From: Oscillospiraceae bacterium
Lineage (GTDB): Bacteria; Bacillota; Clostridia; Oscillospirales; Ruminococcaceae
Reading direction: 5' to 3'
Assembly (NCBI GenBank): GCA_009777635.1
Contig: WRLK01000002.1
Location: 1 to 64,000, forward strand
DNA: 64,000 nt
In this document: positions 33,507-42,045 of the stretch, piece by piece
How the letters are laid out: the number at the start of each line of letters is the position of its first letter
Position numbering within the stretch: position 1 is the stretch's first letter
Position numbers and translations under genes: made by a program
The notes under the pieces: generated by a model
The model's input: the letters and a program-made list of their open reading frames with translations, nothing else
Told to the model about the DNA's origin: nothing
Databases searched by the model: none

Positions 33507-33615
33507 CCTTTTGTCATAATTGGTCGAATGTTCGGTTATAATTTTTATAAAAGTTCCTTTCTCACTATATTTGGTATTTCTGAAATTATCTTTCGCAAAA
33601 TATGGGGCAATTACA

Positions 33616-33646
33616 AAACCAGCCAGCCTTCAGGCTGGTTTTTTTG
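33616..33646 (+). terminator. Terminator before the dcw cluster
   Basis: AAACCAGCC / GGCTGGTTT stem with an 8-base loop, followed by a T-run of seven. It ends the DUF5685/J-domain/membrane operon. Confidence 0.85.
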
Positions 33647-33669
33647 TTGTCGCTGGGCGTATTTTCCTC

Positions 33670-33698
33670 TTGCAAAATAAACCGTCAGCCGCTATAAT
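33670..33698 (+). promoter_or_regulatory. Promoter of the mraZ / dcw operon
   Basis: TTGCAA, 17-base spacer, TATAAT at 33693-33698; predicted start of transcription near 33705. Confidence 0.8.
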
Positions 33699-33703
33699 AA
33701 CCT

Positions 33704-33730
33704 AAAGTGGTGAAAAGTGGTGACGCGTGG
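33704..33730 (+). promoter_or_regulatory. MraZ-type direct-repeat operator
   Basis: AAAGTGG at 33704 and 33714 and a weaker CGCGTGG at 33724, spaced exactly 10 bases. They sit at the start of transcription and just upstream of mraZ. MraZ is known to bind short G-rich direct repeats with about 10-base spacing at its own promoter. Confidence 0.7.
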
Positions 33731-33765
33731 AGCGTCTGCCCAATTTCCGGCAAGGAGGTGGGGAA

Positions 33766-34185
33766 ATGTTGATTGGCGAATATCAGCACAGTCTGGACGA
33801 CAAAGGCAGAGTGAACTTCCCTGCCAAGCTTCGCGAAGGCTTAGGTGCGCGGTTTATCATAACAAAGGGGCTTGACAACTGCCTTTTCGTGTATTCCGAA
33901 GATGAGTGGCAGATTCTCGAGGATAAGCTAAAAGCCTTGCCCGTATCAAAAAGCCGCGACGTACAGCGCTTTTTCTTCGCGGGAGCATGCGACGTGGTAC
34001 CGGATAAGCAGGGGCGCGTCGTGATTCCTCAAAATCTGCGCGAGTACGCGGGTCTTACAAAAGACGTTATGGTGATCGGGGCTTCGGTCCGCGCCGAGAT
34101 ATGGGATAAAAACCGCTGGGTTGCAAGCTGCAGCGAGGTTACTCCCGAAGCGATCGCCGAAGCTATGGACAACCTTGGTTTTTAG
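33766..34185 (+). CDS. mraZ: Transcriptional regulator MraZ
   Basis: 139 residues; AbrB-like double domain that forms a ring and represses the dcw operon. MLIGEYQHSLDDKGRVNFPAKL and the second copy of the motif, DKQGRVVIPQNLREYAGL, are typical. The ATG at 33766 is preferred over 33727 because AAGGAGGTGGGG lies just before it and the protein then starts as in other MraZ. Direct-repeat operators lie just upstream. Confidence 0.95.
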   Translation: MLIGEYQHSLDDKGRVNFPAKLREGLGARFIITKGLDNCLFVYSEDEWQILEDKLKALPVSKSRDVQRFFFAGACDVVPDKQGRVVIPQNLREYAGLTKDVMVIGASVRAEIWDKNRWVASCSEVTPEAIAEAMDNLGF

Positions 34186-34190
34186 AAATT

Positions 34191-35114
34191 ATGGATTTTC
34201 ATCATATCCCCGTAATGCTAAACGAGTGCTTAAACGGCCTTAACATCGATCCTGCCGGTATTTATGTAGACGGAACGGCAGGCGGCGCGGGGCACTCCGC
34301 CGAAATTGCAAAGCGCCTTAAAACAGGCAGGCTGATCGCAATTGACAAAGACCCCACGGCAATAGAAGCTGTGCGCCGGCGGCTACTCCCTTATTCCGCG
34401 ACCGTCATTGCCGGTGATTTTAAAGATATCAGGAGCATCCTTGACAGCCTTCATATCCCCGCTGTCAACGGCGTCCTGCTTGACGTAGGCGTATCGTCCC
34501 ACCAGCTTGACTCCGCGGAGCGCGGATTTTCCTACAGTCATGACGCGCCTCTCGACATGCGCATGACGCGCGAGGGGTTTTCGGCAAAGGATTTGCTAAA
34601 CACATATTCCGCCGACGAGCTGACGCGGGTTTTCAGAGATTATGGAGAAGAAAAATTCGCGCGGAGAATCGCTGCCAATATCTGTGAAGCACGTGAGCAA
34701 GAGCCCCTTGAGACGACGTTCTCGCTTGTTGAGATGATCAGGCGCTCTATTCCCGCCGCTAAAAGACGTACCGGCGGACACCCCGCGAAACGTGTGTTTC
34801 AGGCGATCCGCATAGAGGTAAACGGCGAGCTGTCGGCGCTTGAAACCGGCGTCCCCGCCGCCTTTGAAAGATTGAATCACGGCGGACGTCTTGCGGTCAT
34901 CACATTCCATTCGCTGGAAGACCGCATCGTTAAGCGGATATTCCAAGGCCTCTGCACCGGATGCACATGCCCGCCTGATTTCCCGATCTGTGTATGCGGC
35001 AAAAAACCAAAGGCAAAGCTTGTAAACAGGAAGCCGATTCTTGCAGGCGGCGATGAAATCCGCGAGAACAGCCGCAGTAAATCGGCAAAGCTAAGAGTTA
35101 TCGAAAGAATCTAA
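34191..35114 (+). CDS. rsmH: 16S rRNA (cytosine(1402)-N(4))-methyltransferase
   Basis: 307 residues. SAM-dependent methyltransferase modifying the ribosomal P-site region. Motifs: HIPVMLNECL, DGTAGGAGHS (SAM loop), LIAIDKDP, LDVGVSSHQLD, PLDMRM, and the HPAKRVFQAIRIEVNGEL and ITFHSLEDRIVKR stretches. It begins 5 bases after mraZ without a strong ribosome site, so translation is probably coupled. Confidence 0.96.
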   Translation: MDFHHIPVMLNECLNGLNIDPAGIYVDGTAGGAGHSAEIAKRLKTGRLIAIDKDPTAIEAVRRRLLPYSATVIAGDFKDIRSILDSLHIPAVNGVLLDVGVSSHQLDSAERGFSYSHDAPLDMRMTREGFSAKDLLNTYSADELTRVFRDYGEEKFARRIAANICEAREQEPLETTFSLVEMIRRSIPAAKRRTGGHPAKRVFQAIRIEVNGELSALETGVPAAFERLNHGGRLAVITFHSLEDRIVKRIFQGLCTGCTCPPDFPICVCGKKPKAKLVNRKPILAGGDEIRENSRSKSAKLRVIERI

Positions 35115-35137
35115 AGAAAAAAACAAGGAGGCATGTT

Positions 35138-35638
35138 GTGATGGCAGGGTATAATACAAGCTCAGCGTACAACTTGGATGCGTTTGAACGCGCCGCGAAA
35201 AAAGATGTTAAGTCGCCCGAGCTAAAGGTTGTAAAAACCCGGCGGCCAATCGCCTGCGCCGCGCTCAATCCCCGCGTTATATGCGCGTTTGCGATCATCA
35301 TAACACTCATCAGCCTCATGGTGTACAACCAGGTTCAGCTAAACGAGATCACGATCCAGCTTGACGCGCTTTCAACCGAGATGCAGACGCTGCAAACCGA
35401 AAATCATAAAATGACAAGCGCTCTCGATTCGGTCGTATCGCTTAGGAAAATCGCGGAACGCGCCGAGGAAATGGGAATGCAGCGTCGCGACGAATATCAA
35501 ACTGAGCGCATCCACCTTTACAGCGAGGATAAGATAGAACGCACAGAACAAACGCCCCATACAATTCCGGACGAAGATAAAAAAATTGCGGTCACTGCAT
35601 TATTCGGGCGCTTCAAGGAATATATCACAAAACGCTGA
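35138..35638 (+). CDS. ftsL: FtsL-like septum protein
   Basis: 166 residues. A basic cytosolic N-terminus (about 1-50) is followed by one membrane segment (VICAFAIIITLISLMVYN) and an extracytoplasmic coiled coil (QLNEITIQLDALSTEMQTLQ) typical of FtsL/DivIC proteins that bridge the division machinery. The GTG is 6 bases and the adjacent ATG 9 bases after AAGGAGG; either is possible. Position between rsmH and the PBP gene is the canonical ftsL location. Sequence conservation in this family is low, so the call rests on topology and synteny. Confidence 0.85.
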   Translation: MMAGYNTSSAYNLDAFERAAKKDVKSPELKVVKTRRPIACAALNPRVICAFAIIITLISLMVYNQVQLNEITIQLDALSTEMQTLQTENHKMTSALDSVVSLRKIAERAEEMGMQRRDEYQTERIHLYSEDKIERTEQTPHTIPDEDKKIAVTALFGRFKEYITKR

Positions 35639-35670
35639 AATATGATTAAACAGGCGTATACGCGCCCGTT

Positions 35671-35702
35671 CAAGAGTTAAGACAGAAACATCTTAGCTCT
35701 TG
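35671..35702 (+). other. Hairpin in the ftsL-PBP gap
   Basis: CAAGAGTTAAGA / TCTTAGCTCTTG, a 12-base stem with one G-U pair and an 8-base loop. No strong T-run, so a processing site or attenuator rather than a full terminator. Confidence 0.5.
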
Positions 35703-35756
35703 ATTCATTTCTAAGGCGCGTGTCGAAAGCGCTCGAAGCTTAAAGGACGGTGTCAA

Positions 35757-38087
35757 ATGCAACAACGCTCCGCATCCAGCAAAATGCGCATACGTATGCG
35801 ATTTGTGCTATTTTTATTTATATTTTCGGGTTTTATGATCCTCATAAGCCGTCTGTTTCTGTTGCAGGTCGTACAAGGCGAGATGTATCAGGAACGCGCT
35901 TCAAACCAGCAGACTCGCTCCACTATTTTAGCGGCGAAGCGCGGCGAGATTTACGACCGCAACATGAACAATTTAGTCCGCAGCGCGACGGTCTGGAACG
36001 TGTGCATTTCCCCCGCTGAAATGACCTCGGATCCTCAGGAGCTCGACAAAATCGCAGCCGGGCTTTCCGAAATCCTTGACATCGACAAATCCGTCGTCAT
36101 AGAGGGGGCCGCCGATAAAAGCAAGTATTACCTGCGCATCAAAAGGCGCATCGAGCTTGAGACGTACCAGAAGGTGCTTGATTTTATCACAAGCAACGAC
36201 CGCGACACACCCGATATCAAGGGCGTATTCTTCGAGCTTGACACAAAGCGGTATTACAAATACGACAGCTTAGCCTCCACCGTAATCGGCTTCACCAACT
36301 TTGACAACCAGGGGGCTTACGGCATCGAGTCTTATTACAACAAGATCTTAAGCGGAACGGCCGGCGTCATCGTCTCGGCGAAGAACGCGCTGGGCTCCGA
36401 TATGAATTTTAAATATTCGCAGGCAAACGAAGCCAAGGACGGCAACAGCATCGTCCTGACGATTGATGAGGCGATTCAGCATGTGGTGGAGCGAAACCTC
36501 GAGGTCGCCATTGTCGAGCACGACATTAAGGAGCGCTGCACCGGAATCGTCATGAATGTAAAAACCGGCGAAATTCTAGCCATGAGCACAAAGCCGGATT
36601 TCGATCCGAACGAGCCCGACGTCTTAAAAAACCCGCTCGCAATCGCCGAGCTTGAACAGTTCGAGCTGGAGTTTTCGCCTGAAACGCAGGAATACAGGGA
36701 TAAACTGCAGCAATTAAGATACGACCAATGGCGCAACAAAGCGATTTCCGACACATATGAGCCGGGAAGCGTATTCAAAATCGTAACTGCCGCCACAGGA
36801 ATCGACAACAGCGTCGTCACGTTGAACGACAACTTTTACTGCTCGGGCGGAATCAAGGTAAGCAGCCATACATACGGCTGCTGGCGGCTTTCGGGCCACG
36901 GCTCTCAGGATTTCACGAAAGCCATGCAAAACTCTTGTAACCCCGCTTTCATCACGATAGGCCAAAGAATCGGCGCCCCGCTGTTCCAGAATTATCTCGA
37001 GGGCTTCGGCTTCGGCGAGACCTCCGGAATCGATTTGCCCGGCGAAGCTAAGGGAATACTTCAGGATTACGAGCTTTTAAGCAAGCCCGGCATGGTTGAG
37101 CTGTCAAGCACGTCGTTCGGCCAGACGTTCAAAATCACGGCGCTTCAAATGATTACGGCGGCCTCGGCCTCCGTGAACGGCGGGTATCTGATGAAGCCGT
37201 TTGTCGTAAAGCAGACTCTCGACGTGGACGGCAACGTGCTTTCAACTACGCAGCCCACCGTACGCAGGCAGGTCATATCCGAGCAGACGTCGAAAACCGT
37301 GCGCGAGCTTGTCGCCTCCGTCGTGAACGGCGGGAGCGGACGCAGCTCCGCCGTGCCCGGATATACGATCGGCGGCAAAACAGGTACATCCGAAAAGATG
37401 GACGTCGCGGATAAAGTATATGTGCTTTCATTCGTGGGCTTCGCCCCCATGGACGACCCGCAATACGCGATCCTTATCACGCTCGACGAGCCTGACTCAA
37501 GGCTTCAGGATATGTACGGCTCCACAATCGCGGCGCCCGTCGTAGGCGCGATCTTTCAGGAAATCCTGCCGTATCTTGGGCTTGAGCCGCAATTCACCAC
37601 CGAGGAGCTTTCGCAAAGGGATGCGGAGGTCCCCGAGCTTATCGGGCTAAAGCCGCACGACGCGCAATCCATGCTGACGGAACGCGGCCTGCGCATGCGC
37701 ATTGAGGGAAACGGCCCGTCAATCATTCGCCAGATACCGCAAGCGTGGCAGAGTATGCCGAAAGGCGGCACCGTAATCGTTTTCACCGATGATGAAACGA
37801 TGGAAAACGAAATCGCGATCCCGGAGCTTGTGGGGCTGCCGGCCCGTGAGGCAAACGCCGAGCTTTTAAACAAAGGTCTCAATGTTGAGCTTCGCGGCGT
37901 CACGGAGGACGGCGCTTCGACAGTAGTCGGGGAGCAGTGGCCGCTTCCCGGAACTGTTGCGCAAACAGGCGACGTCGTCGTCATTACCCTGGTCGAAAGG
38001 CCGGCGGAGCCCGTTATCCCCGTTGACGCCGGGCCTGAATACGATGAGCCGTATGATACGGAACCCACAGATATGGCGGCAGGCTAA
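35757..38087 (+). CDS. Penicillin-binding protein 2 / SpoVD type with two PASTA domains
   Basis: 776-residue class B transpeptidase that cross-links septal or spore peptidoglycan. N-terminal membrane anchor (about 18-36), PBP dimer domain, then transpeptidase with SVFK (catalytic Ser, in YEPGSVFKIV), SCN (in MQNSCNPAF) and KTG (in GGKTGTSEKM). The C-terminus has two PASTA repeats (VPELIGLKPHDAQSML and IPELVGLPAREANAEL) and an acidic tail. As it is the only class B PBP in this cluster, it may serve division, sporulation (SpoVD) or both. Confidence 0.93.
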   Translation: MQQRSASSKMRIRMRFVLFLFIFSGFMILISRLFLLQVVQGEMYQERASNQQTRSTILAAKRGEIYDRNMNNLVRSATVWNVCISPAEMTSDPQELDKIAAGLSEILDIDKSVVIEGAADKSKYYLRIKRRIELETYQKVLDFITSNDRDTPDIKGVFFELDTKRYYKYDSLASTVIGFTNFDNQGAYGIESYYNKILSGTAGVIVSAKNALGSDMNFKYSQANEAKDGNSIVLTIDEAIQHVVERNLEVAIVEHDIKERCTGIVMNVKTGEILAMSTKPDFDPNEPDVLKNPLAIAELEQFELEFSPETQEYRDKLQQLRYDQWRNKAISDTYEPGSVFKIVTAATGIDNSVVTLNDNFYCSGGIKVSSHTYGCWRLSGHGSQDFTKAMQNSCNPAFITIGQRIGAPLFQNYLEGFGFGETSGIDLPGEAKGILQDYELLSKPGMVELSSTSFGQTFKITALQMITAASASVNGGYLMKPFVVKQTLDVDGNVLSTTQPTVRRQVISEQTSKTVRELVASVVNGGSGRSSAVPGYTIGGKTGTSEKMDVADKVYVLSFVGFAPMDDPQYAILITLDEPDSRLQDMYGSTIAAPVVGAIFQEILPYLGLEPQFTTEELSQRDAEVPELIGLKPHDAQSMLTERGLRMRIEGNGPSIIRQIPQAWQSMPKGGTVIVFTDDETMENEIAIPELVGLPAREANAELLNKGLNVELRGVTEDGASTVVGEQWPLPGTVAQTGDVVVITLVERPAEPVIPVDAGPEYDEPYDTEPTDMAAG

Positions 38088-38131
38088 GCCTCAATACACA
38101 AACACAGCGCTTCATTTCGTTAAAGCCCCCT

Positions 38132-38169
38132 CGTTCTACTATTCTCTATTCTCTATTTTCCAACTACTA
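38132..38169 (-). repeat. Single arm of the 7-mer repeat, copy C
   Basis: The reverse complement begins TAGTAGTTGGAAAATAG and runs through AGAGAAT units to CG, nearly identical to the left arm of copy B. Only one arm is present. It sits 2 bases before the murE ribosome site AAGGAG, so it is transcribed in the dcw leader. Confidence 0.75.
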
Positions 38170-38184
38170 AAAGGAGTCCTCCGC

Positions 38185-39633
38185 ATGACTTTATATGAGC
38201 TTTTCCAAGGCGTATCCGATACCGCGGCCTTACAGGACGCCGAGATTTCGGCGGTGACCTGCGATTCGCGCCTTGTCGAAAAAGGCAGCCTGTTCTTCTG
38301 TGTCCCGGGTGTCCGGTTCGACGGCCACGACTACGCCGAAAAAGCTTTGGCTAAGGGCGCCGTTGCCGTCGTCACACAGCGGGATTTGGGGCTTTCAGGC
38401 CAGATCGTCGTTTCCGATTCAAGAGAAGCTTACAGCATAGCCGCCGCAAATTTCTACGGCAACCCCGCGAAAAAGCTGAAGCTCATAGGCATTACCGGTA
38501 CAAATGGCAAAACGACCATCACATACCTGATAAAGCAGATACTCGAAAGCGCCGGGAAATCAGCCGGATTGATCGGCACAATCCACAACGAGATCGGCGA
38601 TATGGTGATACCCGCGAAACACACGACGCCCGACCCCATGCAGCTTCACGCGATGCTCGCCCGCATGGCCGAGGCCGGCTGCGAATACGTCGTGATGGAG
38701 GTCTCATCCCACGCGCTCGACCAAAAGCGCGTCTTCGGCTTGCAGTTCGAGTGCGCCGTGTTCACGAACTTAACGCAAGACCACCTCGACTACCACAACG
38801 ACATGGAAAGCTATTACAACGCGAAAAAGCAGCTTTTTTCCATGTGCGGCACGGCTGTGATAAACATCGACGACAAGTATGGAAAACGGCTTAAATCCGA
38901 GACTTCCTGTAAGACGCTCACCTTCTCCTGCGAGACCGCGAACGCTGATTTTTCCGCTAATAATATTAAGTTTTCCGTAAACGGCAGCCGTTTTGTAGTC
39001 CTATCGGAAAGCGGTCTTTCAAAGGTTGATTTTTGTATGCCGGGGAAATTCTCCGTCTCAAACGCGCTTGCCGCCGTCGTTGCGTGCACTTCGGCGGGAA
39101 TCCCCTACGATACGGTTTTAAGCGGTCTTTCGGGGTGCCGGGGGGTCGCCGGGCGCGTCGAGATTTTAAAAACGGACACAGACTTTACCGTTATCCGCGA
39201 CTATGCGCACTCCCCCGACGGCCTTTTAAACATCCTTGAAACCGTGCGCGAATTTGCGCCAAAGCGCGTCGTAACACTGTTTGGCTGCGCGGGGAACCGT
39301 GACCGCACAAAGCGCCCCAAGATGGCTGAGATTGCCGCGCGCCTTTCGGATTTTTGCATCTTGACCTCCGACAACCCGCGCGACGAGCCGCCGCAGCGAA
39401 TCATCGACGACGCGATGCCCGGGCTTTTGGAGCACCACACTCCGCACACCGCGATTGTGGACCGCTACGACGCAATCGCGTGGGCGCTTGATTTCTGCGA
39501 GCCCGACGACGTGCTCGTGCTCGCGGGTAAAGGCCACGAGGATTACCAGGTGCTCCAGCACGGCACGATTTTCTTTGATGAAAAGGTCGTCGTCGCGGAG
39601 CTTCTTAATAAAAAGAGGCAGGGAAAGGACTGA
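38185..39633 (+). CDS. murE: UDP-MurNAc-L-Ala-D-Glu:meso-diaminopimelate ligase
   Basis: 482 residues from the ATG at 38185 (AAGGAG 8 bases upstream; the longer frame overlaps the PBP gene). ATP-dependent third-residue ligase of peptidoglycan synthesis. P-loop GITGTNGKTTITYL, EVSSHALDQKRV, FTNLTQDHLDYH and DYAHSPDGL are visible. The specificity motif DNPRDEPP indicates meso-diaminopimelate, not lysine. Confidence 0.96.
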   Translation: MTLYELFQGVSDTAALQDAEISAVTCDSRLVEKGSLFFCVPGVRFDGHDYAEKALAKGAVAVVTQRDLGLSGQIVVSDSREAYSIAAANFYGNPAKKLKLIGITGTNGKTTITYLIKQILESAGKSAGLIGTIHNEIGDMVIPAKHTTPDPMQLHAMLARMAEAGCEYVVMEVSSHALDQKRVFGLQFECAVFTNLTQDHLDYHNDMESYYNAKKQLFSMCGTAVINIDDKYGKRLKSETSCKTLTFSCETANADFSANNIKFSVNGSRFVVLSESGLSKVDFCMPGKFSVSNALAAVVACTSAGIPYDTVLSGLSGCRGVAGRVEILKTDTDFTVIRDYAHSPDGLLNILETVREFAPKRVVTLFGCAGNRDRTKRPKMAEIAARLSDFCILTSDNPRDEPPQRIIDDAMPGLLEHHTPHTAIVDRYDAIAWALDFCEPDDVLVLAGKGHEDYQVLQHGTIFFDEKVVVAELLNKKRQGKD

Positions 39634-39640
39634 GTGACGA

Positions 39641-40999
39641 TTGTTTTCCATTTTGGAAATAGCAAGTGAAACCGGGGCAAACTATACCGGCGAAGACGCC
39701 ATCGTTACCTCTGTATCAACAGATACGAGAGATTTACCTGAAGGCTGTATTTTCATAGCGCTTAAGGGCGATCATTTTGACGGGCATAATTTTATCGGGG
39801 AAGCGCTTGGCGGCGGCGCAGCCTTTGCTGTTTCCATGGAAAAAGAAGCGCCCCCGAACGATCGCGTACTTTATGTAAAAGATACGCGCGACGCGCTTTT
39901 AGGAATAGCAAGGCTTCATAGAAGGAAGACGCCCGCGAAGGCCGTGGGCATAACGGGCAGCTCCGGCAAAACCACGACAAAAGAGATGATCGCCAATGTG
40001 CTTTCGTCGGAGCTCAATACAATCAAGACCGAGAAGAACTTAAACAATGAAATCGGGCTTTCCAAGACGATCCTACGGCTTGATGAAAGCACTGAGGCCG
40101 CGGTGTTCGAGATGGGCATAGACGGCCCCGGACAGATGGCAAGGATGTCTAAATCGGCGCTTCCCGATATCGCCGTTATCACAAACATCGGCGTCACGCA
40201 TATCGAGGCGTTTGGCACACGCGAGCGCATACTCAATGAGAAAATCGACATCACGGCGGGCTTAAAGGACGGAGGAACCCTTATCCTGTGCGGCGACAAC
40301 GACTTGTTAAGGCCGCTGAAGCGCACAAGATTTAACGTGATAAAATACGGCATCACAAACGCAAACGCAACCGTGCGCGCGAAGAAAATCCAGGAGTACG
40401 CGGGCCATACGGAATTTACCATAAGCTGGGACGGCAAAAGCTTTGACGCTGGTATCCCGGCGCTTGGGCGGCACAACGTCCTAAACGCGCTTGCCGCTTT
40501 TTGCGTGGGAGTTTCCCTTGACCTAAAGCCACAGAACATCATCACGGCGCTTAGAAGCTACCGGCCGGAGGGTATGCGCCAAAATATCGTGCGGCACAAC
40601 TCCCTGACCATTGTTGAGGATTGCTACAACGCAAACCCCGACTCCATGCGCGCGGCGCTCACAACGCTCGGGAACATGCGGTGCGACGGGCGCAGAATCG
40701 CGGTTTTATCCGATATGGGCGAGCTTGGCGCGATTGCCGAGTCGTCGCATTTTGAAACCGGCGAGTTCGCGGCAAGGTGCGGGCTTGATTACCTGCTCTG
40801 CACCGGCAGGCTCTCGGAGGGCTATGTCGCGGGCGCAAGGGATGCGGGGATGTCTGACGCATTCCACTACGAAACGCAGGAGCTTCTCTTGAAAGCCATC
40901 AAATCGTTGGCTTCTCCCGGCGATATTTTCTGGTTCAAGGCAAGCCGCAGCATGAAGCTTGAGGACGTCATGCAACAAATATATCATCTGAAGAGGTAA
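39641..40999 (+). CDS. murF: UDP-MurNAc-tripeptide:D-Ala-D-Ala ligase
   Basis: 452 residues. Adds D-Ala-D-Ala to the UDP-MurNAc tripeptide. Motifs: STDTRDLPEGCIFIAL, GITGSSGKTTTKEM (P-loop), NNEIGLSKTIL, ITNIGVTHIEAFG, and the C-terminal EDCYNANPDSMRAAL. The start is TTG, with GAAAGGA overlapping the murE end; MFSILEIASETG fits the family N-terminus. Co-transcribed with murE, 7 bases apart. Confidence 0.95.
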   Translation: MFSILEIASETGANYTGEDAIVTSVSTDTRDLPEGCIFIALKGDHFDGHNFIGEALGGGAAFAVSMEKEAPPNDRVLYVKDTRDALLGIARLHRRKTPAKAVGITGSSGKTTTKEMIANVLSSELNTIKTEKNLNNEIGLSKTILRLDESTEAAVFEMGIDGPGQMARMSKSALPDIAVITNIGVTHIEAFGTRERILNEKIDITAGLKDGGTLILCGDNDLLRPLKRTRFNVIKYGITNANATVRAKKIQEYAGHTEFTISWDGKSFDAGIPALGRHNVLNALAAFCVGVSLDLKPQNIITALRSYRPEGMRQNIVRHNSLTIVEDCYNANPDSMRAALTTLGNMRCDGRRIAVLSDMGELGAIAESSHFETGEFAARCGLDYLLCTGRLSEGYVAGARDAGMSDAFHYETQELLLKAIKSLASPGDIFWFKASRSMKLEDVMQQIYHLKR

Positions 41000-41004
41000 A
41001 GGAT

Positions 41005-42033
41005 ATGAGCAATATGCCGGTGATTACGGCCGTGATGATAGCCTTTTGCATCACATCATTGACGGGATTATGGCTCGTGCCGCTGTTAAGGCGCATCAAG
41101 TACGGGCAGACTATCCTTGAGATCGGGCCGAAGTGGCATAAATCAAAGCAGGGTACGCCGACGATGGGCGGGATCATGTTTGTCGCAGGAATCAGCGTCG
41201 CCGTCCTTTGCGGCTTTTACATGCTCAAGATGAGCACGGGCGGCGCTTTGTACAGCCACTCCCCCCTTGACGATACGCGCATCCTGCTCGGGTTTGTCAT
41301 GGCGCTTTGCTACGGAGGCGTCGGCTTCGTCGACGACTACCTTAAGGTTGTAAAAAAGCAAAACGAAGGGCTTTCGGTAAGACAAAAATTTATCGTTATG
41401 TTTTTTATCGGGGCGCTGTTTTTGACCGGGCTTTACCTTGCGGGGGACACCTCCACGATTGTTAGAATCCCGTTTTTAGGCCAGCTAAATTTGGGGCTGC
41501 TATATTATCCGCTTGCGCTTTTGGGCATAGTATTTATTGTAAACGTCGCAAACCTCACCGACGGCATAGACGGGCTTTGCACCTCCGTTACGCTGATTTC
41601 GGCGCTCGGGTTCATGGTTCTTTCAAGCATCCTGCGCATGGAGGGCATGGGTATGGTCTCGGGCGCTTTAGCCGGCGGCTGCCTCGGGTTTTTGCTGTGG
41701 AACTTCTACCCCGCTAAGGTGTTCATGGGCGATACCGGCTCGCTGTTTTTAGGCGGGCTTGTCGTCGCGATCGCGTTCGGGCTTGATATGCCGGTGTTCC
41801 TCATATTCATGGGAATCATCTATATTATTGAGGGGCTTTCGGTTGTTTTACAGGTAAGCTGGTTCAAATACACGAGAAAAATCACCGGCCAGGGCAAACG
41901 GCTATTCAAGATGAGCCCGATACACCATCACTTTGAGATGAGCGGCTTTAGCGAGACGAAGATTGTCGTGATGTTTTCGGTTGTACAGGCGGTCGCGTGC
42001 GCGCTTGCGGCGGCGGCGGCGCTACAGATATAA
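41005..42033 (+). CDS. mraY: Phospho-MurNAc-pentapeptide transferase
   Basis: 342 residues, about ten membrane segments. Makes lipid I from UDP-MurNAc-pentapeptide and undecaprenyl phosphate. Catalytic and conserved segments: KQGTPTMGGIMFV, VGFVDDYLKV (Asp pair), NLTDGIDGLCTS, FMGDTGSLFLGG, and SPIHHHFEMSGFSE. ATG follows AGAGGTAAAGGAT. Next in order would normally be murD, which is absent here. Confidence 0.96.
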   Translation: MSNMPVITAVMIAFCITSLTGLWLVPLLRRIKYGQTILEIGPKWHKSKQGTPTMGGIMFVAGISVAVLCGFYMLKMSTGGALYSHSPLDDTRILLGFVMALCYGGVGFVDDYLKVVKKQNEGLSVRQKFIVMFFIGALFLTGLYLAGDTSTIVRIPFLGQLNLGLLYYPLALLGIVFIVNVANLTDGIDGLCTSVTLISALGFMVLSSILRMEGMGMVSGALAGGCLGFLLWNFYPAKVFMGDTGSLFLGGLVVAIAFGLDMPVFLIFMGIIYIIEGLSVVLQVSWFKYTRKITGQGKRLFKMSPIHHHFEMSGFSETKIVVMFSVVQAVACALAAAAALQI

Positions 42034-42045
42034 CGGGGAGTTTTT

